Source: an uncultured Parasphingopyxis sp. (GTDB taxonomy: Bacteria > Pseudomonadota > Alphaproteobacteria > Sphingomonadales > Sphingomonadaceae). Taken from it: a stretch of DNA of 5,828 nucleotides. The position numbers and the translations under genes were made by a program. Shown here piece after piece: positions 1-5,654 of the stretch. Position 1 is the first letter of the stretch. Each line of letters opens with the position of its first letter. The stretch spans positions 1 through 5,828 of the forward strand of contig CAJQMX010000326.1 of the NCBI GenBank assembly GCA_905479515.1, read 5' to 3'. The notes below the pieces were generated by a model that ran no database searches, had not been told where the DNA came from, and saw only the letters and a list, made by a program, of their open reading frames with translations.

Positions 1-441
1 GTCAATCAAGTCACCCGCCATCTCCCGCAACTCGGGTTCAAGCTCTTTGATCCGCTTGGGCGAGAATAGCGGGTTGAGCGGAGCGCGGAACAACGCATGG
101 TCAGGCGGATCCACTTCCAAGGGGATCAGTTTCCAACTCTCCCCCATGGCATGGCTGCGTGGCTGAGCCGAACTGAAAATCTGGGTTTCCTGCAGCATGG
201 TGCGGATATCGGCAGCCTTGGTGAGTATCCATGTGCCTTGGCTCTCTCCGCCGCGATCCTGATGGCTCATCGGCGAATAGAAAACGGGTGGGCCTTTATG
301 GAATTCAGCAACCTGCGCATGCGGACACGAGCCAAGACCAGTGCGAAAATCCAGGAACCGAACCAGATCGGCAGGCACATGTTCAGGAACACTCCAGTTG
401 CCCGAACGTTTCGGTTCATCGTGCGTCATCGGCGCGCTCAT
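1..441 (-). CDS. Cytochrome P450, N-terminal part (runs off left edge)
   Basis: The minus strand is open from an ATG at 441 to the window edge, giving 147 residues that begin MSAPMTHDEPKRSGNWSVPE and lack a stop. The product is read as a soluble bacterial cytochrome P450 monooxygenase. The clearest sign is the segment LEVDPPDHALFRAPLNPLFS (about residues 109-128), a P450 signature in which the Asp-Pro-Pro-x-His stretch leads into helix C. It is preceded by a region like the N-terminal beta sheet and helix B (WILTKAADIR, then FSSAQPR). There is no signal peptide or membrane anchor, as expected for class I bacterial P450s of the CYP101 kind. The I-helix acid/Thr pair, ExxR and heme-Cys loop lie outside the window, so neither subfamily nor intactness can be judged. 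GAGAGG (plus positions 450-455), 8 nt before the ATG, is a good ribosome binding site. The gene diverges from the MaoC operon. The ferredoxin at 5320 is a plausible electron donor. Confidence 0.92.
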   Translation of the reverse strand, partial: MSAPMTHDEPKRSGNWSVPEHVPADLVRFLDFRTGLGSCPHAQVAEFHKGPPVFYSPMSHQDRGGESQGTWILTKAADIRTMLQETQIFSSAQPRSHAMGESWKLIPLEVDPPDHALFRAPLNPLFSPKRIKELEPELREMAGDLID

Positions 442-582
442 CTCGGGATCCTCTCAATTCTGCTGATAAAGCATTGACACGAATCAGCCTTGCACTCTGC
501 AGTTTTTCTTCACGTAACTGATAGTTTGCCAGTTTTCAAGCGACACTGAATTGGAAGAAATTCGCTTTGTCGGAAATGATAG

Positions 583-599
583 AGTATCTCTAAGATACT
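583..599. promoter_or_regulatory. Candidate LysR-type operator (perfect 7-bp dyad, T-N11-A)
   Basis: The sequence AGTATCT-CTA-AGATACT is a perfect inverted repeat with 7-bp arms and a 3-bp spacer. T585 and A597 are separated by exactly 11 bases, the spacing described for LysR-family boxes, and the inner 15 bp (GTAT-N7-ATAC) have the usual size of such a box. It lies directly beside the AT-rich promoter-like island and covers the -35 position for the plus-strand -10 at 606-611. The regulator at 2104-3105 is the candidate ligand. The dyad alone does not prove binding. Confidence 0.5.
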
Positions 600-603
600 G
601 TTT

Positions 604-631
604 ATTATAATAATATTAAATTCATTCTAAA
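604..631 (-). promoter_or_regulatory. Candidate promoter for the P450 gene
   Basis: On the minus strand, TTTAGA (plus 626-631) is followed after 16 bp by a perfect TATAAT (plus 604-609). That predicts a start near 597 and a leader of about 155 nt before the P450 ATG. The dyad at 583-599 would then sit over the transcription start, which would suit repression or autoregulatory control. The region is AT-rich, so chance matches are likely and confidence is low. Confidence 0.35.
606..611 (+). promoter_or_regulatory. Candidate -10 element for the MaoC operon
   Basis: A perfect TATAAT on the plus strand overlaps the minus-strand -10 candidate by four bases. No consensus -35 sits 16-18 bp upstream. 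That position is filled by the dyad at 583-599, an arrangement often seen at activator-dependent promoters. A start near 618 would leave a leader of about 180 nt before the ATG at 799. An alternative is TTGACA at 685-690, but it has no good -10 at the right spacing. Confidence 0.3.
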
Positions 632-645
632 AATGAAGACAGGCA

Positions 646-675
646 TTTTCCATGGAATTCGGCACGATTTCCATG
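646..675. repeat. TTTCCATG direct repeats 21 bp apart, also forming an inverted pair
   Basis: TTTCCATG occurs at 647-654 and 668-675, a 21-bp period that places both copies on the same face of the helix. The first copy is part of a perfect 10-bp palindrome, TTCCATGGAA (648-657). As a result CATGGAA (651-657) and TTCCATG (669-675) also form an inverted repeat around an 11-bp loop. Such an arrangement could be a binding site for a dimeric regulator, but no specific protein can be named. Confidence 0.45.
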
Positions 676-748
676 CGCATATAGTTGACATACAGTCAGT
701 TTTGAGGAATTTGTAACCAGCCTTGGTGTTGACGAATTCGGCATGCGC
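655..748 (+). repeat. Imperfect duplicated module GAATTCGGCA ... CATGCGC
   Basis: GAATTCGGCA is present at 655-664 and again at 734-743. Each copy is closely followed by CATGCGC, at 672-678 in the first module and overlapping the end of the repeat at 742-748 in the second. GTTGAC also occurs twice nearby, at 684-689 and 728-733. The second module looks like a shortened copy of the first, suggesting a small local duplication or two versions of one regulatory element. Confidence 0.4.
686..698. promoter_or_regulatory. Second T-N11-A dyad (TGAC-N5-GTCA)
   Basis: TGACATACAGTCA is a perfect 4-bp dyad with a 5-bp centre, and T686 and A698 are 11 bases apart. It overlaps the TTGACA hexamer at 685-690. 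Its half-sites differ from those of the dyad at 583-599, so if both are real they may bind different proteins or bind one protein with different affinity. The arms are short and chance is a serious alternative. Confidence 0.3.
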
Positions 749-789
749 TGTGGCAATGCACGAAGCCATCAAAGGCAAGAAAATAATCT

Positions 790-793
790 GGAG
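790..793 (+). promoter_or_regulatory. Ribosome binding site that decides the MaoC-gene start
   Basis: GGAG lies 5 nt upstream of ATG 799. The same bases run into the in-frame GTG at 793, which therefore has no usable Shine-Dalgarno of its own; only a weak AAGG-like stretch near 771 precedes it. This favours the ATG start, two codons shorter. Confidence 0.65.
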
Positions 794-798
794 TGGAA

Positions 799-2046
799 AT
801 GGCCGAAGCGGATACATCAATCGGGCGCATCACGGACGCAGACATCGAACGTGCACGACGCCAGATCGGCGTACCCAAATTCGCCTATAACAAGCCGTAT
901 AATGAATTCGCCTCGCCAGACGGTATGCGCCATTTCGCCTTTGGTTGCGGCGACGACAATCCATTATACACGGATCGGGAGTATGGCCGGACTACGCGTT
1001 GGGGCGACCAGATCGCATTCCCGCTATTTCTTCACAGTACCGGTACCAACCTGACACCCAAGCCCGAAGGGGATTTGAAGAAACTGTTCAAGGGCCTGTT
1101 TAACGGGGTGGGCAAATATTATACGGGCGTTGACTGGACCTTTTGGCGCCCAATTTATCCTGACCAGAAAATATTCGTCGAACGCGCCACATCTGACATC
1201 CAGATTAAGGACAAATCCTCGTTCAGCGGCGGCCGGACCGTGACCGAGACATATCGCGATCTTTATGTCGATCCCGCAGGTGTTCCGGTAGGACAGCGCA
1301 AAGAGCATTATCTGTCTGCCGAGCGCAGCGGCACAAAAAAGAAGGGCAAATACGCCGATATAAAAAGGCAAACTTACACGGCAGAAGACATCGCCGAGAT
1401 CGACAAGGTCTATGCGGCAGAAATCCTTCGTGGATCAGAACCACGCTATTGGGAAGATGTTGAGCTGGGCGATGAAGTCACTCCGGTTGCCAAAGGACCA
1501 CTGACCATGGTCGACATTATTTCCTATCATATGGGGCTGGGCCTTTCTTCCAGCGGCATTGGTCCGCTTGGCCTGAACTATAAGCAACGGATGAAAATGC
1601 CGGGATTTTACGTGCCGGATAAACACGGCGTGCCGGATGTCGTGCAGCGCGTGCATTGGGACCATGAACGCGCCGAGGAACTGGGCCTGCCAAGCTCCTA
1701 TGACTATGGTCAGATGCGTACCAGCTGGCTGATCCATCTTATCACCAAATGGATGGGCGACGACGCCTGGTTATGGAAATTTTCATGCCAGTCCCGTGCG
1801 TTCAACTTCATGGGCGATACTACGATTTGCAGTGGCAAGGTCGTGGGCAAGCGCGAAGAAGGGATTCACCGCGTCGTCGACCTCCAACTCGCATCAACCA
1901 ATCAGCGCGGGCAAGATACTGCGCCCGGTACCGCGACAGTCATCCTGCCGAGCCGGGAAGCCGGCCCTGCCGAACTACCAACCCCAGACTCTGAAATAAT
2001 TCGGCGCGGCACAGATATTATTCAAGGTGCGTCGGAAAGAAAATGA
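799..2046 (+). CDS. Double-hotdog MaoC/FAS1-like acyl-CoA dehydratase (hydratase)
   Basis: This 415-residue protein reads as two fused hotdog domains, the usual build and size of MaoC-like/FAS1-like dehydratases that hydrate enoyl-CoA or dehydrate hydroxyacyl-CoA. The N-terminal domain (about 15-175) carries the hydratase-2-like stretch FGCGDDNPLY (residues 48-57). A lysine-rich linker (about 178-190) follows. The second domain (about 215-385) holds DYGQMRTSWL (302-311), WMGDDAWLWK and SRAFNFMGD (332-340). In the N-terminal motif the residue that is catalytic His in canonical (R)-hydratases is Tyr57, although Asp52 is kept. That is common among two-domain relatives as far as I recall, and the active site may lie elsewhere. 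The frame also has a GTG at 793, but ATG 799 is chosen because GGAG at 790-793 lies 5 nt before it and would overlap the GTG. It is probably the first gene of the operon and may act on a CoA-bound intermediate. The substrate is unknown. Confidence 0.88.
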   Translation: MAEADTSIGRITDADIERARRQIGVPKFAYNKPYNEFASPDGMRHFAFGCGDDNPLYTDREYGRTTRWGDQIAFPLFLHSTGTNLTPKPEGDLKKLFKGLFNGVGKYYTGVDWTFWRPIYPDQKIFVERATSDIQIKDKSSFSGGRTVTETYRDLYVDPAGVPVGQRKEHYLSAERSGTKKKGKYADIKRQTYTAEDIAEIDKVYAAEILRGSEPRYWEDVELGDEVTPVAKGPLTMVDIISYHMGLGLSSSGIGPLGLNYKQRMKMPGFYVPDKHGVPDVVQRVHWDHERAEELGLPSSYDYGQMRTSWLIHLITKWMGDDAWLWKFSCQSRAFNFMGDTTICSGKVVGKREEGIHRVVDLQLASTNQRGQDTAPGTATVILPSREAGPAELPTPDSEIIRRGTDIIQGASERK

Positions 2047-2103
2047 ACGGGACGCCCACACGACAACGAGACCGATAAAACGACCAAAGCCAGGAGAAGA
2101 CAA

Positions 2104-3105
2104 ATGGGAGAGAGCAGCGCAATCAAGCTATCGGGAAAGGCTAACCTGAAGGGCAAGGCGACCAAGAAAGCGCCCGGCGGGAAAAGCAGCGCCGATAAAA
2201 ATGGCAAGTCACAAATAAGCGTTGAAAATTTGTTGTTTTTCCGAGCGGTTGCCGACAATCTCAGCTTCACAAAGGCGGCACGGGAACTCAATATCGATCA
2301 ATCTTGGCTGTCTCACAAAATACGACAGTTTGAAGATATGCTTGGCGTTACCCTGTTTATCCGCAACACACGACATGTTGAACTGACGGCTGCCGGACGC
2401 GCTCTTCTGGAACCCGTCCACCGCCTGTCGACCGTCGTCGACGAGACGCGCACTGTCAGCGAATTGCTGCGGGAATCGATGGAAGGCGTGCTGCGCGCTG
2501 GCTGTCTTCCATTTAGCTTCTCCGATCCGCAGCGTACCCGTTTGATGGATGAATTCATCGAACAGAACAGCTCTATCCGGCTTCAGGTTACGACCGGCCC
2601 AACACCCGATCTGCTCGACCAATTGCGATTGGGCGCGCTTGATCTGGCCTTTGTATCAGCGCCCTTTGACGAGAAGGATCTCGATCTTCTGCTGCTGCGC
2701 GAGAACGAGTTTTGTCTGCTTCTGCCGAAGGATCATGCCCTGGCCGCGAAGGACCAAATTCACGAGCATGACGTTGAAGGGCAGCAAGTGATCGTGCCGG
2801 CACCGCATTACCATCCCGCAGCTTTTGAACTCTATTACAAACCGCTCGCGGATGCTGGTGCCAAGATTGAATCCATTCCCGAATTTCAGAACGCAGCCGC
2901 TTATGCGAAGGATCGCATGCTGCCGGTGATTTGCACCCGTTTCGCAGCGGACCAGTATAATAGTGAGATCATGGTCAAGCGGCCGGTGAGTTTCCTGCCG
3001 CCCTGCCGCAAATATCTCGCAAAGTTGACCGGTCGGCAGACCCCATCGCAATTGCTGATGTGGGACCTGGCTGCCAAGTCGCTTGAGCTGAAGCAGGCGG
3101 CCTGA
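2104..3105 (+). CDS. LysR-type transcriptional regulator with lysine-rich N-terminal extension
   Basis: This 333-residue protein is a LysR-type DNA-binding regulator. The winged helix-turn-helix spans about residues 38-103: AVADNLSFTKAARELNIDQS leads to the recognition helix (WLSHKIRQFEDML), then LGVTLFIRNTRHVELTAAG. A periplasmic-binding-like effector domain follows (about 128-320), with LRLGALDLAFVSAPFDEKDL and LLLPKDHALA typical of the fold. Unusually, about 37 residues precede the HTH, with nine lysines and very few acidic residues; most LysR proteins start only a few residues before the HTH. The start is nevertheless well supported by AGGAG at 2092-2096, 7 nt before the ATG. The gene sits 57 bp after the MaoC gene and 24 bp before the SDR, on the same strand, so it is probably cotranscribed with the pathway it controls. 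Likely targets are the dyads in 442-798, and the inducer is presumably a pathway intermediate; both are inferences. Confidence 0.94.
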   Translation: MGESSAIKLSGKANLKGKATKKAPGGKSSADKNGKSQISVENLLFFRAVADNLSFTKAARELNIDQSWLSHKIRQFEDMLGVTLFIRNTRHVELTAAGRALLEPVHRLSTVVDETRTVSELLRESMEGVLRAGCLPFSFSDPQRTRLMDEFIEQNSSIRLQVTTGPTPDLLDQLRLGALDLAFVSAPFDEKDLDLLLLRENEFCLLLPKDHALAAKDQIHEHDVEGQQVIVPAPHYHPAAFELYYKPLADAGAKIESIPEFQNAAAYAKDRMLPVICTRFAADQYNSEIMVKRPVSFLPPCRKYLAKLTGRQTPSQLLMWDLAAKSLELKQAA

Positions 3106-3129
3106 CGCAAGACGCAAGGGACACGGAAC

Positions 3130-3930
3130 ATGGATCTTGGCCTTTCCGGCAAGGCTTGCACAGTCTTGGGCGGAACGCGTGGCATAGGCCTGCAAACTGT
3201 CCGCATCTTGGCCGAGGAAGGTGCAAAAATCGCGGTAATCAGCCGCGATTCCATGGCGATGAGATCCGAATTTGATCTGCTCGCAGCGCGATGCGGTGTG
3301 GAGATAATAACCCTGTCTGCCGACGCAGCATCACCGGGCGAAGTGGAAGGCGCAATTGGGACGGCGATTGATCACTTTGGGGGTATTTGGGGTCTTGCGA
3401 TTACGAACCATTGGATTGGGCGGTCGCGCACATTCGAGGACACGGATGACAGTGAATGGGAACTCTATTTCCAGCACAGCCTGATGGGGGCTGTTCGCGC
3501 TGCACGTACGGCCTTGCCGCAGATGGCCAAGGCCGGTGAAGGTAGTTTGGTCATTACATCGGCCTATTCTGCACGCGCGCCGAAACCGTTTATTCCCGCC
3601 TATGCCGCTTTCAAGGCGGCCCTTGTCAATCTCGTGAAGTCCTTGGCGAAAACCTATGGGCCGGATGGCGTCAGGGTCAACGCCGCAGCGCCGGGGGCGA
3701 TACGTACCGGGCGATATGAGCAACGGCTGGATGATATGCGCAAGGAGCGCCCGGATCTCGAAATTGCCCAGGCTGAGCACGAAATGCTGGAACGCATGGG
3801 GATGCGGCCAGCGTTAGGCCGCATAGGAGATCCATCGGAGGTAGCCGATCTAATCGTCTTTCTCCTTTCACAACGCGCCGCCTATACTACAGGCCTTATC
3901 GCCAATATTGATGGCGGGACGGATTTCTGA
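3130..3930 (+). CDS. Atypical short-chain dehydrogenase/reductase (SDR)
   Basis: This 266-residue protein has the length and fold signals of a classical SDR. The dinucleotide-binding loop is GGTRGIG (residues 14-20). Arg17 and Arg39 (VISRD, after strand 2) suggest NADP(H) preference. The catalytic YxxxK is Tyr158-AAF-Lys162, with Ser144 as the likely third residue, and the tail has the usual ANIDGG. Two standard motifs are changed. The NNAG that stabilises the central sheet reads ITNH (91-94), and the catalytic Asn (NxxG, helix 4) aligns with Ser117 in SLMG. Tyr and Lys are kept, so oxidoreductase activity is still plausible, perhaps on a hydroxy- or keto-acyl-CoA or a ring hydroxyl. AAGGGA at 3116-3121, 8 nt before the ATG, supports the start. 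The gene lies 24 bp after lysR and 26 bp before the thiolase gene. The substrate cannot be assigned. Confidence 0.9.
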   Translation: MDLGLSGKACTVLGGTRGIGLQTVRILAEEGAKIAVISRDSMAMRSEFDLLAARCGVEIITLSADAASPGEVEGAIGTAIDHFGGIWGLAITNHWIGRSRTFEDTDDSEWELYFQHSLMGAVRAARTALPQMAKAGEGSLVITSAYSARAPKPFIPAYAAFKAALVNLVKSLAKTYGPDGVRVNAAAPGAIRTGRYEQRLDDMRKERPDLEIAQAEHEMLERMGMRPALGRIGDPSEVADLIVFLLSQRAAYTTGLIANIDGGTDF

Positions 3931-3944
3931 CGTCTCGCAAAACC

Positions 3945-3948
3945 GGAG
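3945..3948 (+). promoter_or_regulatory. Ribosome binding site supporting a TTG start for the thiolase gene
   Basis: GGAG lies 8 nt before TTG 3957. There is no in-frame ATG or GTG between the SDR stop at 3930 and this TTG, and the next in-frame ATG falls at codon 83, far beyond the conserved N-terminus. TTG is therefore the likely start. Confidence 0.7.
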
Positions 3949-3956
3949 AATTCGAT

Positions 3957-5168
3957 TTGACTCGCAGAGCCGCTATTGTTTCGCCTCTTCGCACGCCCAT
4001 CGGGCGTTTTCTCGGCACATTGACGCCGCTGCCAGCCGAAAGGCTAGCCGCGCATGCCATATCCGCAGTGGTCACGCAGAGCGGCATCGACGTGGAACGG
4101 ATTGAGGATGTCGTCTTCGCGCAAAGCTATGCCAATAGTGAAGCACCTTGCATCGGTCGTTGGGCGGCATTGGCCGCAGGATTGCCAATCTCTGTTCCCG
4201 GTATGCAGCTTGATCGACGCTGTGGGGGCGGACTGCAATCGATCGCGACCGCCGCCATGATGATCCAGTCTGGAACGACAGATGTCGTCCTTGCCGGAGG
4301 CGTCGAGAGCATGAGCAATATTGAATATTATACAACAGCGATGCGCGGCGGAGCACGCGGAGGGAATGTTCAGCTTTATGATCGACTTGATCGCGGGCGC
4401 GAGCGTTCTCAGCCGGTAGAACGGTTTGGTGCCATCTCCGGCATGATTGAAACGGCGGAGAATCTTGCAAAAAAATACGAAATCGGGCGCGAGGAATCAG
4501 ACGGATTCGCCGCACGCAGCCAGCAACGAGCCTCCGCAGCATGGGATGCAGGACACTTCGATGCCGAAGTCGTTCCGATACCCGTGCCGCAGCGCAAGGG
4601 TGAGGCCATCCTATTTGAGCGCGATGAAGGAATTCGCGCGGGCACAACTTTGGAAACGCTTGCCAAACTGCGGCCACTCTCACCGGGCGGGACTGTCACG
4701 GCAGGAAATGCCAGCCAGCAAAATGATGCTGCCGGGGCCTGTCTCGTTGTCGCGGAGGAGAAGCTTGGAGAACTTGGTCTCGAACCAATGGCCTACATGA
4801 CCGGTTGGGCTGCTTCGGGATGCGAGCCTTCGCATATGGGCATCGGGCCGGTCGCTGCCGTTGCGCGTCTGTTTGCCAAGCAAAACCTGGACTGGGACGA
4901 TATTGATCTGCTCGAAATCAATGAGGCTTTCGCCGTTCAAGTGCTCGCATGCCTGAAAGAATGGAATCTGAATATCGATGGACCGTGGGATGACAAGATC
5001 AACGTCAATGGATCAGGGATCTCACTTGGTCACCCGATCGGTGCGACCGGCGTAAGGATCATGACGACTTTGCTCCATGAAATGCAGCGGCGCGGAGCAA
5101 AACGGGGCCTTGAGACGATGTGTATCGGCGGAGGTCAGGGCATCGCTGCGATATTTGAGCGGCCATAA
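3957..5168 (+). CDS. Thiolase (acetyl-CoA acyltransferase family), TTG start
   Basis: This 403-residue protein has the full length and all catalytic elements of a thiolase. It would cleave 3-ketoacyl-CoA with CoA, or run the reverse condensation, in the cytoplasm. The N-terminus AAIVSPLRTPIGRF is typical. The nucleophile is Cys89 in LDRRCGGGLQS; GNASQQNDAAGA (250-261), the NEAF box (Asn322), GHPIGATG (His359) and the second catalytic Cys389 in CIGGGQG follow in the right order. The nucleophile loop reads CGGG rather than the more usual CxSG, a small departure that might affect substrate choice. Length and motifs fit a degradative or biosynthetic thiolase, not an SCP-x-type protein. It is the last gene of the tight four-gene run and is the expected final step of a side-chain beta-oxidation begun by the MaoC-like protein and an SDR. 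The exact chain or ring substrate is unknown. Confidence 0.94.
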   Translation: MTRRAAIVSPLRTPIGRFLGTLTPLPAERLAAHAISAVVTQSGIDVERIEDVVFAQSYANSEAPCIGRWAALAAGLPISVPGMQLDRRCGGGLQSIATAAMMIQSGTTDVVLAGGVESMSNIEYYTTAMRGGARGGNVQLYDRLDRGRERSQPVERFGAISGMIETAENLAKKYEIGREESDGFAARSQQRASAAWDAGHFDAEVVPIPVPQRKGEAILFERDEGIRAGTTLETLAKLRPLSPGGTVTAGNASQQNDAAGACLVVAEEKLGELGLEPMAYMTGWAASGCEPSHMGIGPVAAVARLFAKQNLDWDDIDLLEINEAFAVQVLACLKEWNLNIDGPWDDKINVNGSGISLGHPIGATGVRIMTTLLHEMQRRGAKRGLETMCIGGGQGIAAIFERP

Positions 5169-5191
5169 TACCAAAAAATCTGATCATTGAA

Positions 5192-5210
5192 ACGCCGCCC
5201 TCTAAGGCGT
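5192..5210 (+). terminator. Weak hairpin after the thiolase gene, possible terminator or attenuator
   Basis: ACGCC (5192-5196) and GGCGT (5206-5210) can pair around a 9-nt loop and are followed by CTTTC, only a short T run. It lies 24 bp after the thiolase stop. The stem is too short for a convincing intrinsic terminator, so read-through into the ferredoxin gene is likely. Confidence 0.25.
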
Positions 5211-5319
5211 CTTTCGCGATAGTCGCCGCAATGGCATTGTAGCTCCGTTCCAGCACTGGGCTTAGATAGCTTCTGGTGACAGCACATTATGCCGAGCTTG
5301 ATAGGAGTATTCGCTAATC

Positions 5320-5640
5320 ATGGTCAAAATAGTCTTCAAACTGGATGGCAAGGATGACCGTATCGTCGAAGGTGACGAGGGGGCCAGCGTGATGGAAGCC
5401 GCGCTGGCAAATGACATCGGCGAAATTCTTGCTGATTGTGGCGGCTCACTCTCCTGCGCGACCTGTCATGTTTTTGTTGCGGAAAGCTGGCGCGAACGCG
5501 TTGGGGAGCCGAGCGCTGATGAAGAAGCGATGCTCGAAATGGCGGTCGACCCTGACGAACGCAGTCGACTTTCATGCCAGATCAAACTTGAACCCGAAAT
5601 CGATGGCGTCGAGATTATTCTGCCCGCATCGCAGCTATAA
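5320..5640 (+). CDS. [2Fe-2S] ferredoxin, putidaredoxin/adrenodoxin type
   Basis: This 106-residue protein is the size of putidaredoxin and has the vertebrate-type [2Fe-2S] ligand pattern: Cys40-x5-Cys46-x2-Cys49 in [15 protein letters not shown] and a fourth ligand, Cys86, in RLSCQI. The acidic stretch around residues 66-81 ([17 protein letters not shown]) matches the partner-docking helix of this family. The function is one-electron transfer in the cytoplasm, normally from an FAD-dependent ferredoxin reductase to a class I P450, and the P450 at the left edge is the obvious partner. No reductase gene is in the window. The C-terminus ends ILPASQL and lacks the terminal Trp important for putidaredoxin with P450cam, so the partner contact probably differs. 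AGGAG (5303-5307) lies 12 nt before the ATG, a slightly long spacing. The gene follows a 151-bp gap and is 14 bp from the next SDR gene. Confidence 0.94.
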   Translation: MVKIVFKLDGKDDRIVEGDEGASVMEAALANDIGEILADCGGSLSCATCHVFVAESWRERVGEPSADEEAMLEMAVDPDERSRLSCQIKLEPEIDGVEIILPASQL

Positions 5641-5654
5641 GAAGGATCAGGTTG

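Larger units (their letters stand above)
442..798. promoter_or_regulatory. Divergent intergenic control region between the P450 and MaoC-operon genes
   Basis: These 357 bp separate two divergently read genes and carry no convincing gene. The stretch around 595-635 is much more AT-rich than its surroundings. It contains overlapping -10-like hexamers on both strands. Two dyads with T-N11-A spacing lie at 583-599 and 686-698, and short direct and inverted repeats occupy 646-748. With a LysR-type regulator encoded in the adjacent operon, the simplest reading is a shared control region for both transcripts. This is inference; no site is experimentally known from the sequence alone. Confidence 0.7.

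Noticed and set aside
474..479. TTGACA on the plus strand as a -35
   Set aside because: The bases 17 bp downstream (CTGCAG) are not a -10, and the site is far from any plus-strand start.
97..521. Two plus-strand open frames (126 and 96 codons)
   Set aside because: They lie antisense to the P450 gene, whose minus-strand frame has clear P450 motifs; their translations look random and have no good ribosome binding site.
685..690. TTGACA as the main -35 of the MaoC operon
   Set aside because: With 16-18 bp spacing the -10 would be AATTTG or similar, a poor match; kept only as an alternative.
793..798. GTG 793 as start of the MaoC-like gene
   Set aside because: The Shine-Dalgarno GGAG at 790-793 overlaps this codon, while ATG 799 has it at normal spacing.
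605..878. Minus-strand open frames in the intergenic region
   Set aside because: The translations show no family features, and they cross the repeat cluster and the MaoC start; no convincing ribosome binding site was seen.
2548..2559. 12-bp palindrome GATGAATTCATC
   Set aside because: It lies inside the lysR coding frame (Met-Asp-Glu-Phe-Ile region) and is most simply a result of codon choice.
2656..3195. A 179-codon minus-strand open frame
   Set aside because: It is antisense to lysR and the SDR start, with no domain signal; it is a shadow of the coding frame.
4072..4683. A 203-codon minus-strand open frame
   Set aside because: It is antisense to the thiolase gene, rich in Arg and Ser as expected from the complement of GC-rich coding DNA, and has no recognisable motif.
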